A program made the translations under genes and the position numbers. A stretch of DNA of 64,000 nt, taken from NCBI RefSeq assembly GCF_030177755.1, contig NZ_CP126539.1, forward strand, positions 3,470,001 through 3,534,000, written 5' to 3'. Below the pieces are notes generated by a model. The model saw only the letters and a list, made by a program, of their open reading frames with translations. It was not told the origin of the DNA and ran no database searches. The stretch is from Devosia sp. RR2S18 (GTDB lineage: Bacteria > Pseudomonadota > Alphaproteobacteria > Rhizobiales > Devosiaceae). Shown here piece by piece: positions 16,699 to 24,415 of this stretch (its first letter is position 1; every line of letters starts with the position of its first letter).

Positions 16699-16818
16699 TT
16701 ACTCGGCGCCTTGGGTGAACCGGCTGTCGTCACGCTCATTGAGCGTGGTGGCGATAAGGCCGGCGCCGCTCACGGCCAGTGCAGCAATGGAAAGTGCAAC
16801 TACGATGAGAGTGATCAT
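16699..16818 (-). CDS. Tiny membrane protein, 39 aa
   Basis: ATG 16818 with GACGAGAACC upstream opens MITLIVVALSIAALAVSG..., one N-terminal membrane span followed by the charged tail LNERDDSRFTQGAE. Its TAA at 16699 is one nt before the ATG of the 76-residue gene, a coupled arrangement that supports both frames. No family recognised; it resembles the many small inner-membrane proteins that modulate larger partners. Confidence 0.62.
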   Translation of the reverse strand: MITLIVVALSIAALAVSGAGLIATTLNERDDSRFTQGAE

Positions 16819-16991
16819 GGTTCTCGTCCGGTGGCTCAGGTTCGGGTTGCGCCAGGGCCGCTCCCACGCACCAAACGGGGGGCGAATAGAAGCACAGGAG
16901 CGGCCTGCTGACGCTCTTGAGGAACACCGCTTGAGGCGTTTGGTTGCACAGCTAAGTGATTGTTATCCAAGATGAAAATACACTCACCGCG

Positions 16992-17009
16992 CTGTCAGGA
17001 AGCTGTCAG
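16992..17009 (+). promoter_or_regulatory. Pho-box-like direct repeat
   Basis: CTGTCAGGAAGCTGTCAG is two copies of CTGTCAG four nt apart, the 11-bp period of PhoB boxes (CTGTCAT-N4-CTGTCAT). It lies between the tiny membrane gene (start 16818, reverse) and the response-regulator stop at 17050. Its orientation points away from the nearest start, so function is uncertain. Confidence 0.3.
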
Positions 17010-17049
17010 CTTGGCATTGGAGTGCTTGGCCGCCGATGGGGATCAGGGC

Positions 17050-17469
17050 CTAAAGAACCTGCGGCGGCGCGTTGTTCAACAATTGTGAGACGGCGGTTAC
17101 CGCCTGGTCCAGCGCGAAGGGCTTGCTGAGCATCAGGCTATTGGGCACACCTTTGGATACCCAGTCGCGCGCGCTGTCACCGCTCATGTAGACAACGGCC
17201 ATTGTCGGCATCAGTTCGCGGGCCCTATGCCCAACGTCCCAGCCATCTGGCCCCTTGGGCATGCGGATGTCTGTGACAACGGCTTTGAAGCGCTCCGGGT
17301 TGGCCTCGAGTTCACGCACGGCGACATTACCGTCCTTTGCCACGACGGCTTCATAGCCCGCGTCAACGAAAGCTTCTTCGAGCGCGAACGCCAGCAATCC
17401 CTCATCTTCGACAAGCAGCACGGTCACGGGTGACATTTCAAACCAAGTCTGTGGCAGCGGAGCGGCCAT
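17050..17469 (-). CDS. Single-domain response regulator (CheY-like), 139 aa
   Basis: A lone receiver domain: acidic pocket VLLVEDEGLL, phospho-acceptor Asp in VVTDIRMPKGPDGWD, switch Ser in VYMSGDSA and the conserved Lys in LMLSKPF. There is no output domain, so it acts by protein contact or in a phosphorelay. Start chosen at 17469 (MAAPLPQ; GGAAG upstream); 17481 and 17436 are also possible. The HWE kinase 600 bp away is a plausible partner, since HWE kinases often use such regulators. Confidence 0.88.
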   Translation of the reverse strand: MAAPLPQTWFEMSPVTVLLVEDEGLLAFALEEAFVDAGYEAVVAKDGNVAVRELEANPERFKAVVTDIRMPKGPDGWDVGHRARELMPTMAVVYMSGDSARDWVSKGVPNSLMLSKPFALDQAVTAVSQLLNNAPPQVL

Positions 17470-17594
17470 GGCATCTTCCAACTAGGAAGATGCCCACACC
17501 GGTGGCGCCTTATAGAAGAGACACGCCGCCCTGCACAGTGCCAAAGGAAAAAAGAGTAAAGTGACCAGGCCGCGGGAGCAGCCCGAAAGCTCAG

Positions 17595-17810
17595 TCACGG
17601 CTTGATGTAACGCGAGCCTTTATCCTTGCCATCCCGGCCAGCATAGCCGTTATGGATGCCATCATTAGGACCGAGGTCATTGCGCGGCGCATCATCACCG
17701 CCGGGACGGCGCTGGCGATCATAATGCTCTTCGTTGGACGGATGGGGATCGGCGACGTCCAGCTTAGGCGGAGCGGTACCAGGGCCGGTCTTTTTGAAGC
17801 TCTGAGACAT
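17595..17810 (-). CDS. Hydrophilic hypothetical protein, 71 aa
   Basis: A low-complexity, strongly polar protein starting MSQSFKKTGPGTAPPKLDV, rich in Asp, Gly, Arg, Pro and Asn, with no hydrophobic core; it is probably disordered. The AAGGA site nine nt before ATG 17810 decides the start over the longer frame to 17882. Short polar proteins like this are common in stress-tolerant Hyphomicrobiales; no function can be given. Confidence 0.6.
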   Translation of the reverse strand: MSQSFKKTGPGTAPPKLDVADPHPSNEEHYDRQRRPGGDDAPRNDLGPNDGIHNGYAGRDGKDKGSRYIKP

Positions 17811-17886
17811 AGGATCGATCCTTGTGTGTCGGACCCCAGGAACGCAGCTGAGGGGCGTGTCAGTTCCGCTCTCCCCGTTCACAAGG

Positions 17887-17997
17887 TTAAGGGACCAGGA
17901 ACAAGCGGATCACAAGTCCGACAGCGGTCACCGCCAGCACACCGGCGAACCACAGGCCAATGAACCAAAGCCATTTTCGCCCCGTGTCGGCAGCCAT
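17887..17997 (-). CDS. CydX/DUF2474-like small subunit of cytochrome bd oxidase, 36 aa
   Basis: The frame MAADTGRKWLWFIGLWFAG... is a single membrane span with a basic N-terminus and the aromatic W-L-W-F-x-G-L-W pattern of DUF2474/CydX-type peptides. Its ATG (17997) starts one nt after the cydB stop, as such peptides do. In characterised bd oxidases the small subunit stabilises the haem groups. The family assignment rests on position and sequence style, not on a search. Confidence 0.78.
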   Translation of the reverse strand: MAADTGRKWLWFIGLWFAGVLAVTAVGLVIRLFLVP

Positions 17998-17998
17998 T

Positions 17999-19003
17999 TC
18001 AGTGATAGCCCTCGTCGGGGTCCAACTTACCGCGGAAAACCCAGTAGGCATAACCCGTATAGATGAGGATGGTCGGTACCAAAACCACAGCGCCCACCAG
18101 CAAGAACATCAGCGAGGAATCGGGCGCCGCCGCCTCCTCGATAGTAAGGCTTCCCGGGACGATATAGGGGTAAAAACTGATCCCTAGCCCCACAAAGCTC
18201 AGGATGAAGAGGCCCAGTGCCGCGAGGAATGGCTGCAAATGCTTGTCGTGGGTCAGGCCATGCCAAAGCGCGAAGGCGCACACAACCAGCAGCATCGGCA
18301 CGAAGGCGGAGAAGAACGCTGTCGGCCAGCCGAACCACCGGTCGAAATATACAGGGTTGATGAAGGGGCTCCAGAGGGACACTGCGCCAATCAGTACGAG
18401 CAGAATGACACCTGTCACCAACGCCATCTTACGGGCATGTTCCTGGATATCGCCTACTGTCTTGAGATTAAGCCAGGTCGCCCCCAGTAGGGCATAGCCA
18501 ACCACCACGGCCAGGCCGGTCAGCATCGAAAATGGGGAGAACCAGTCCCACCAGCCGCCGACATATTGGCGGTTGGCGATGTCGATGCCCTCGACGAGGG
18601 CGCCTAGGGCAATGCCCTGCGTAAAGCCCGCAACAGTCGAGCCGATCCAGAAACCATGATCCCACCAGCCAGAGCCGCGCTGGGTGCGCCAGCGGAACTC
18701 GAACGCGACGCCACGAAAGATCAAACCGAGCAGCATGAGTATGACCGGCATGTAGAGGGCCGGCAGCACGGTGGCGTAGACAACGGGGAAGACCGCCATC
18801 AGTCCCCCACCGCCCAGCACCAGCCAGGTCTCGTTGCCGTCCCAAACAGGCGCGATGGAATTGGTCATCAGGTCACGGTCGCGCCGCGCCGGAAAGAAGG
18901 GGAAGAGAATGCCGACGCCTAGATCAAAGCCGTCGAGCACCACATAGGCCAGCACGGCAAAGGCAATGATGCCGGCCCAAACGGTGGGGAGATCAATTGG
19001 CAT
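17999..19003 (-). CDS. cydB: Cytochrome bd ubiquinol oxidase subunit II, 334 aa
   Basis: CydB family membrane protein with about nine spans. Family segments: VLDGFDLGVGILFPF, the APVWDGNETWLVLGGGGLMAVFP signature and the RGVAFEFR loop. It pairs with CydA to reduce oxygen to water without proton pumping. Start ATG 19003 (MPIDLPTVWAG) overlaps the cydA stop by 11 nt; an upstream extension to 19099 is a cydA shadow. It is the second gene of cydA-cydB-small subunit. Confidence 0.96.
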   Translation of the reverse strand: MPIDLPTVWAGIIAFAVLAYVVLDGFDLGVGILFPFFPARRDRDLMTNSIAPVWDGNETWLVLGGGGLMAVFPVVYATVLPALYMPVILMLLGLIFRGVAFEFRWRTQRGSGWWDHGFWIGSTVAGFTQGIALGALVEGIDIANRQYVGGWWDWFSPFSMLTGLAVVVGYALLGATWLNLKTVGDIQEHARKMALVTGVILLVLIGAVSLWSPFINPVYFDRWFGWPTAFFSAFVPMLLVVCAFALWHGLTHDKHLQPFLAALGLFILSFVGLGISFYPYIVPGSLTIEEAAAPDSSLMFLLVGAVVLVPTILIYTGYAYWVFRGKLDPDEGYH

Positions 19004-20417
19004 CGACGCCTCCCGAGCGGATGGGTTCTTCCTGGGCTGGGCCCGGGGTGATGCCGGCGGCGCGATGCGGCCCCTTGTCCAGTTCATGGTCCTCCGCAAT
19101 GACCGGTGGCCGTCGCATCAATCGCAACAGGTAGAAGGTGCCAGCGCCAAAGACGAGGAAGTAGACGATGATGAAGGCGAGCAGCGAGGCGCCCACTGCT
19201 GGCGCATCCACCGGCGAGAGACTGTCGGAGGTACGCAGCATGCCATAGACGGTATAGGGCTGACGGCCGACTTCGGTCGTGAACCAGCCCGCCAGCACCG
19301 CAACGAAGCCGGAGGGACCCATCACCAGAGCGGCCCGATGCAGGGTCTTGTTGGTGTAAAAATTGCCGCGCCAACGTTCCCACAGCGACCAGAGGCCCAG
19401 ACCCAGCATCAGGAACCCGATGCCCACCATGATGCGGAAGGTGAAGAAGGGGATGATTGCCGGTGGCCGGTCCTCACGCGCCCACTCTTTCAGCCCCTGA
19501 ATCGCTCCATCCCATTCGTGAGTAAGGATCAGTGAACCAAGCTTGGGGATTTCGAGCGCGAAATGTGTGGTTTCCGCCTCGTCGTCGGGGATGCCGAAGA
19601 GAATAAGCGGCGCCCCGTCGGTGTGGGTCTCGTAGTGGCCCTCCATGGCGGCGATCTTGGCGGGTTGATACTCGAGCGTGTTGAGCCCGTGCAGGTCCCC
19701 TACGAAGATCTGCACCGGGGTCACCAGCGCCGCCATCCACATGGCCATCGAAAACATGATGCGGGCCTGCCGGTTCGTACGGTCCTTGAGCAGGTGCCAG
19801 GCCCCCACCGCACCTACCGCAAAGGCCGTGGTCAGGAAAGCCGCCAGCACAGTGTGCGTCAGCCGGTAGGGGAAAGACGGATTGAAGATGATGGCCCACC
19901 AATCCTCGGGCACGAAGTTGCCGTTGGCATCGATGCCGTAGCCGGCTGGCGTATGCATCCAACTATTGGCCGAGGTGATCCAGGTGGCCGAGATCAGCGT
20001 CCCGACAGCGACAGCCACCACTGCAACCATGTGGAGGGTGTCGCCCACACGTTTGCGCCCGAACAACGCAATGCCGAGAAAGCCGGCTTCTAGGAAAAAG
20101 GCAGTCAGCACCTCATAGCCCATCAGGGGCCCGATCACGGCACCCGCACGGTCCGAAAAGGTCGCCCAATTGGTGCCGAACTGGTAGCTCATCACGATGC
20201 CGGACACCACGCCCATGCCAAAAGTGATGGCGAAAATGGTCTTCCAGTACTCGAACATGTGGAGGTAGACCGGGTCGCGCTTCCACAGCCACAAGCCGTT
20301 AAGCACCGCCAGGAAACTCGCCGTGCCGATGGAGAAGGCGGGAAACAGGAAGTGAAACGAGACGGTAAAGGCGAACTGAATGCGCGCCAGGATTTCAGCC
20401 GTCATGCCAAAAGTCAT
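18993..20417 (-). CDS. cydA: Cytochrome bd ubiquinol oxidase subunit I (short Q-loop, CIO type), 474 aa
   Basis: Haem-bearing subunit: His22 (FTVSFHFLFP) for the active-site haem, His188 (YRLTHTV) and Met330 (FRIMVG) for haem b558, the two conserved Glu in GYEVLTAFFLEAGF, and the GRQP motif near 384. The periplasmic Q-loop after residue 240 is short, as in cyanide-insensitive oxidases (CioA) rather than E. coli CydA. Such oxidases serve at low oxygen or under cyanide, sulfide or nitric-oxide stress. Start ATG 20417, with an in-frame ATG at 20405 possible. No cydDC genes are in the window. Confidence 0.96.
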   Translation of the reverse strand: MTFGMTAEILARIQFAFTVSFHFLFPAFSIGTASFLAVLNGLWLWKRDPVYLHMFEYWKTIFAITFGMGVVSGIVMSYQFGTNWATFSDRAGAVIGPLMGYEVLTAFFLEAGFLGIALFGRKRVGDTLHMVAVVAVAVGTLISATWITSANSWMHTPAGYGIDANGNFVPEDWWAIIFNPSFPYRLTHTVLAAFLTTAFAVGAVGAWHLLKDRTNRQARIMFSMAMWMAALVTPVQIFVGDLHGLNTLEYQPAKIAAMEGHYETHTDGAPLILFGIPDDEAETTHFALEIPKLGSLILTHEWDGAIQGLKEWAREDRPPAIIPFFTFRIMVGIGFLMLGLGLWSLWERWRGNFYTNKTLHRAALVMGPSGFVAVLAGWFTTEVGRQPYTVYGMLRTSDSLSPVDAPAVGASLLAFIIVYFLVFGAGTFYLLRLMRRPPVIAEDHELDKGPHRAAGITPGPAQEEPIRSGGVDAN

Positions 20418-20567
20418 CGCCTACCCCGCTTCATCAGCGGCAGCAATCGGGTGGAGCCCCGGCTTGCCGCCGTCTCTCGCTACGTACCCGCTATATATAG
20501 CTCCTCCGGCCCTCCATTTTAGAACATCTGCCTGCGTAGCAAAGTCGCAGCCCGGGCTCTTCCCTTT

Positions 20568-21881
20568 CTAGGAGATGGCCCAGGTGGACAGTTCGGGGAA
20601 GAACAAGAGCAGCATCAGCACTACCAGTTGCAAGCCGATAAACGGCAGGAGCGAGGTATAGATGTGCTTTAGGGTTATGTCCGGCGGCGCCACGCTCTTG
20701 AGATAAAAAGCAGCGGGTCCGAACGGCGGCGTGAGATAGGACACCTGCATGTTGACGGCAAAGAGAATGCCGAACCAGATCGGGTCATAGCCAAGCTGGA
20801 CGACGATTGGCACGAAGATGGGTAGCGTCAGAAGCGCAATGCCGATCCAGTCGAGGAACATGCCGAGGACAAGTAGGATCAGCATCATGACCATGATGAT
20901 GACTACCGGCGGCGCATCGATCCCCAGGATCGCGGAGGCTACGAAACGATTGCCACCCATGAGGTTGTAGACGCCAACGAGCGCGGCCGCAGCGATACCG
21001 ATCCAGATGATCATGCCGCAGGTTTCGAGCGTATGGACCAGACTGTCCTGCAGCATCTTGAAGTTCAGTTCGCGCCGCAGGAGCGATATGACCAACACCG
21101 AGGAGACACCTAGTGCCGCGGCTTCGGTGATCGAAGCCACGCCGGCATAGATCGAGCCCAACACGACGACGACGATGAAGAGCGGCGCCGCCAAGGACAC
21201 GAGGGCATGCCCCAGCGATTCCTGTTTGGCTTCCTCCCTGGACATTGGCGGCCCCAGCTTGGGGTTGCGAATGCAGAGCACCAGCACATAGGCGATGTAG
21301 AACGCCAGTAGCAGCAGCGCGGGAGTGATTGCGGCAGTGAAGAGGTCGGCGATGGATACGCTGGCGATCAGACCATAGATGATCAGCACGATCGAGGGCG
21401 GCATCATGGTGCCGAGCGAACCGCCGGCCACCACCACGCCAATCGAGAGATTGCGGTCATAACCCAAGCGCAGCATCTGCGGCAGGGCGAGAATGCCAAG
21501 CAGGACGATCTCGCCACCGATAACGCCGGACATCGCTGCAAGCAGAATGGCGACGATCAGCGTCTGCACGGCAACGCCGCCGGGCACTCGCCCCGCGAGC
21601 ACGCGCATGCTGTTGAACAGATCCTTGGCGATACCGGAACGGTCCAACAGCGCCGCCATGAGGATGAACATGGGCACCGCAACCAGCGAATATTCGGTGA
21701 TGAAACCGAAAACGCGGGACGTGACGAGCGGCAGCGCGTTGGGCCCAAACCAGCCGAAGGTGAAGATGATGGCGACAAGACCGGTTACCCAGGCCAGCGG
21801 CAAGCCGGTGAGCAGCAGCAGGAAGATGCTGCCGACGAGAACATAGGTGCCGAGTTCGATACCGAGACTGCTCAAGCCCAT
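20568..21881 (-). CDS. dctM: TRAP transporter large permease (DctM), 437 aa
   Basis: The 12-span transport subunit of a tripartite ATP-independent periplasmic system, driving uptake with a sodium or proton gradient. Family stretches: PLAWVTGLVAIIF, MSGVIGGEIVLLGILALPQMLRLGYD and GGSLGTMMPPSIVLIIYG. It follows dctQ with one nt between the two, so they are co-translated. The substrate cannot be read from this subunit. Confidence 0.95.
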   Translation of the reverse strand: MGLSSLGIELGTYVLVGSIFLLLLTGLPLAWVTGLVAIIFTFGWFGPNALPLVTSRVFGFITEYSLVAVPMFILMAALLDRSGIAKDLFNSMRVLAGRVPGGVAVQTLIVAILLAAMSGVIGGEIVLLGILALPQMLRLGYDRNLSIGVVVAGGSLGTMMPPSIVLIIYGLIASVSIADLFTAAITPALLLLAFYIAYVLVLCIRNPKLGPPMSREEAKQESLGHALVSLAAPLFIVVVVLGSIYAGVASITEAAALGVSSVLVISLLRRELNFKMLQDSLVHTLETCGMIIWIGIAAAALVGVYNLMGGNRFVASAILGIDAPPVVIIMVMMLILLVLGMFLDWIGIALLTLPIFVPIVVQLGYDPIWFGILFAVNMQVSYLTPPFGPAAFYLKSVAPPDITLKHIYTSLLPFIGLQLVVLMLLLFFPELSTWAIS

Positions 21882-21882
21882 C

Positions 21883-22458
21883 TCAGCGCTCCTCGACCCG
21901 CTTGGATAGCGGTGTGCTGCCTCTCAGGGCAGATATCAAATGCAGGATGGTCTGGACAATCATCACCACCACGACGATCAGGATGGTAATCTTCAGCAGC
22001 GCTGGTGTGGGTGGGTTCCAGGCCGTTCCAGTGCGCTCGAACTGGATGGCGCCCGTGGGAGAATGGGTGGACTGCCACGCCATGGTGGCGGCGGCGTAGC
22101 CCAGCCCTCCCAAGAAGGCGAGGGTGATGATGGAGTTCACCACGTCGAGCCAACGGCGGCGCTCCGGCGAAACCGTGTCGTAGATCACCCGCACGCGGAT
22201 GTGCTTGTCGCGCGCCAACGCAATGGGGCCACCAACCAGGAAGATGGCGGCGATCAGAAAGGTCGTGGATTCATGCGCCCAATAGGTAGGCCGGTCGAAG
22301 ACGTAGCGGGCCACGACCTCGTAGACGCTGACCGCAAAGGCGAGGAAAATGGCCCAGGCGAAGACCTTGGCGGTGCCAGCTACCCAGCGGTCGAGGCGGG
22401 TACGCACGAGCGGCTCGCCGCCGTCACGGACGGCATCGTCGTCTTGATTGGTAATCAT
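21883..22458 (-). CDS. dctQ: TRAP transporter small permease (DctQ), 191 aa
   Basis: Four membrane spans with the DctQ pattern (AWAIFLAFAVSVYEVVARYVFDRPTYW, the DKHIRVRVIYD loop and a C-terminal ILIVVVVMIVQTI span). It links the binding protein to DctM. A Pro-rich insertion around WQSTHSPTGAIQFERTGTAWNPP is typical of the subfamily. A strong hairpin separates it from dctP. Confidence 0.92.
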   Translation of the reverse strand: MITNQDDDAVRDGGEPLVRTRLDRWVAGTAKVFAWAIFLAFAVSVYEVVARYVFDRPTYWAHESTTFLIAAIFLVGGPIALARDKHIRVRVIYDTVSPERRRWLDVVNSIITLAFLGGLGYAAATMAWQSTHSPTGAIQFERTGTAWNPPTPALLKITILIVVVVMIVQTILHLISALRGSTPLSKRVEER

Positions 22459-22486
22459 CTAAAGCCACCCGGTGGAACGGCAGGAA

Positions 22487-22515
22487 ACGCCCGGCGGAAC
22501 AATCCCGCCGGGCGT
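22487..22515 (-). terminator. Intercistronic hairpin between dctP and dctQ (11-bp stem)
   Basis: ACGCCCGGCGG pairs perfectly with CCGCCGGGCGT across a 7-nt loop. It lies just after the dctP stop and before dctQ. No U-run follows, so it probably stabilises the dctP mRNA 3' end or attenuates read-through, giving more binding protein than permease. Confidence 0.6.
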
Positions 22516-22529
22516 CAACTTCGCAGCTA

Positions 22530-23552
22530 TCAGAGCAGGTTGCGGTTCTGCAGATAGGTCGTGACGGTGTCGTAATAGCGCTGGGTCATGTCCGAGCGCG
22601 AGGCCCAGTTCTGCCACTCTTCCTGCGCGATTTGACGGAACTTCTGACGTTCATCATTGGACCAGTTGATGATCTCGATGCTCTCGTCAGCACGCGCTTC
22701 GGCCACCGCTTCAGCATCGAGCTGACGCACTGAATAGATATGGTCCATGGCGAAGTTGTTCACCGACGCGGTGAGGATCGCCTGGAGATCTTCGGGCAAG
22801 CTGTCCCAGATTTCCTTGTTCATCGAGATGTCGATGAGCGGCAGCGAGTGGAAGCCCGGGTAGAGCGGGTAGGTCGCAAAATCGTGCAGGCCTTGGGCGT
22901 GGTTGGTGGCGAACACGGTATTGTCGGCGGCGTCCACTACGCCCTTGTCCAGCGCGGTGAAAATTTCCGAACCCGGCAGCGCAACAGGCGAAGCACCGGC
23001 CTTGGAGAAGATTTCGAACACCATGCCTTCAGGGGCGCGGAGCTTGACGCCTTCGAGGTCTTCGACGGTGCGGATCGGCACCTTGGAGACAAAGGCTTCC
23101 GGTTCGGTCGCCGCAGCGCCAATGAAATGGATGCCATATGGCTCCACCAGTTCAGAATAGAGCTCATTGCCGCCGCCTGAGTTCATGAAGCCCAGCAGCT
23201 CATAGGGATCGCTCCAGGCGCCGACCAGATTGCCCATCATGGCAAAGGCGGGATCCTGCCCGGAGAAGTAGCTCGGATCGGTCAAATGGCCCTGGAGAAT
23301 ACCGGTGCCCACTGCCTGCAGCGTCTCGGTATGGGGAACCACCGCGCCGATTGGCAGGATCTCAATTTCGATGCGGCCGCCCGACATCTCGGCGACGTCC
23401 TCGGCCCACTTGGTCTTGTTGATGAAGCCGGGCTCGCCGGCTGTCTCGGAGGTCTGGAAGGTCCAGTTATAGTCAGCGGCCAGCGCCGCCCCGGTCAGGG
23501 CCAGCACTGACGTCGCAACGGCTGCAGCCGCAATCATGCGCTTCAGGATCAT
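22530..23552 (-). CDS. dctP: TRAP transporter substrate-binding protein (DctP family), 340 aa
   Basis: A periplasmic binding protein with signal peptide (MILKRMIAAAAVATSVLAL..., cleavage near ALAADY). DctP features include LRAPEGMVFEIFSKAGASPVALPGSEIFTALDKGVVDAADN, with the conserved Arg that usually binds a carboxylate. The ligand is therefore probably an organic acid, but which one is unknown. Start ATG 23552; the frame runs five codons further. It heads the dctP-Q-M operon. Confidence 0.93.
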   Translation of the reverse strand: MILKRMIAAAAVATSVLALTGAALAADYNWTFQTSETAGEPGFINKTKWAEDVAEMSGGRIEIEILPIGAVVPHTETLQAVGTGILQGHLTDPSYFSGQDPAFAMMGNLVGAWSDPYELLGFMNSGGGNELYSELVEPYGIHFIGAAATEPEAFVSKVPIRTVEDLEGVKLRAPEGMVFEIFSKAGASPVALPGSEIFTALDKGVVDAADNTVFATNHAQGLHDFATYPLYPGFHSLPLIDISMNKEIWDSLPEDLQAILTASVNNFAMDHIYSVRQLDAEAVAEARADESIEIINWSNDERQKFRQIAQEEWQNWASRSDMTQRYYDTVTTYLQNRNLL

Positions 23553-23718
23553 CAATCTCACTCCCATGTGCCTTGTGGCTTGTTTCTAGAGCGCCGGTGG
23601 AGCATCGGTCAGTTCGACCAAAGCTCGATCGGCGCCCGGGGAGTGAGTGTGCACGTCAGCGGATCGGGATCAACCCCAATAAATTCCGCTGCCGATCAGT
23701 CAAGCGGGCCTATAACGG

Positions 23719-23901
23719 TCAGTCCGCCGTTTCCTTGGCGCGGATGATGTCGCGCAATTGCTTCATCAAGGTGCGGCCGGTGATTTGGGCTACAGAATAG
23801 CCTTCCTCACTCACCGCGCTCTTGATTTCCGATGACGTGGTGAAGCGGCCGGAATGGGCCAGTTCGAAGGCTCGCTCGAGTGCTGTCTTGTTCGGTTCCA
23901 T
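23719..23901 (-). CDS. Small hypothetical protein, 60 aa
   Basis: A compact helical protein (MEPNKTALERAFELAHSGRF, then SEIKSAVSEEGYSVAQITGRTLMKQLRDIIRAK) that resembles a short winged-helix or helix-turn-helix layout without a clear signature. Many alphaproteobacterial genomes carry similar 60-residue proteins of unknown role. It stands alone between dctP and the cold-shock gene, downstream of the latter's terminator. Confidence 0.72.
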   Translation of the reverse strand: MEPNKTALERAFELAHSGRFTTSSEIKSAVSEEGYSVAQITGRTLMKQLRDIIRAKETAD

Positions 23902-23928
23902 AACCCTACCTTAGCAGGCGTGGCGCAC

Positions 23929-23966
23929 AAAAAAAGGCCGCCGCGTTTTCAACATCGCGGCGGCCC
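23929..23966 (-). terminator. Intrinsic terminator of the cold-shock gene
   Basis: On the reverse strand GGCCGCCGCG and CGCGGCGGCC form a perfect 10-bp stem with a 10-nt loop, followed at once by seven U residues. It lies 45 bp after the cold-shock gene stop. Confidence 0.92.
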
Positions 23967-24010
23967 TTGTGTTTACGGCCTGCAAAGGCTGTAAACTAAG
24001 TGGAAACTGG

Positions 24011-24226
24011 TTACTCGACCAGGGTCAGGTTCGTTGCCGAAACCTTGCCGTCACGGCCAGTCTCGAGCTCGTAGGTGACCTTGTCGTTCTCATAGAGACC
24101 CTGCAGGCCCGAGCGCTCGACAGCGGAGATATGGACGAACGCGTCCTTGCTACCGTCTTCTGGCTGAATGAAGCCGAAACCCTTGGTGGAGTTGAAGAAC
24201 TTTACGGTACCGTTGATGGTGGCCAT
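24011..24226 (-). CDS. Cold-shock domain protein, 71 aa
   Basis: A single cold-shock (OB-fold) RNA chaperone: MATINGTVKFFNSTKGFGFIQP with RNP1 (KGFGFI) and RNP2 (DAFVHI), ending in KVSATNLTLVE. Such proteins melt RNA structure and act as antiterminators. The nearly 200-bp leader upstream can fold (see the leader entry), as is usual for temperature-regulated csp genes, and an intrinsic terminator follows. Monocistronic. Confidence 0.96.
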   Translation of the reverse strand: MATINGTVKFFNSTKGFGFIQPEDGSKDAFVHISAVERSGLQGLYENDKVTYELETGRDGKVSATNLTLVE

Positions 24227-24242
24227 TTTTGCAATCCTTAGT

Positions 24243-24312
24243 GCTCGAAGCGAATGCGAACGAGCGGTTTCCCTCCCCGCAACATGCAGGAAGAGGCAGA
24301 AACGTTCGCATT
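24243..24312 (-). promoter_or_regulatory. Structured 5' leader of the cold-shock gene
   Basis: In the leader AATGCGAACG (24312-24303 on the mRNA) pairs perfectly with CGTTCGCATT (24262-24253) over a 40-nt loop containing an AG-rich stretch. The 3' arm overlaps a competing short hairpin, GCTCG/CGAGC (24265-24243), close to the ribosome-binding region. Two exclusive folds suggest a temperature-sensitive switch; this is inference from sequence. Confidence 0.45.
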
Positions 24313-24415
24313 GTAGAGCTGGAGCCGAGGACCGGAAATGACCGGCAGCAGGCAGCCGACTTAGGCTGAAAACGTATGGCCGGACAATGTCAGACCAGAG
24401 TGTTCAAATCAAGGC

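Noticed and set aside
18993..20417. Suspected loss of the haem-ligand Met in CydA
   Set aside because: The Met corresponding to E. coli Met393 lies in FRIMVG (Met330) and is present; the GRQP region is a different motif.
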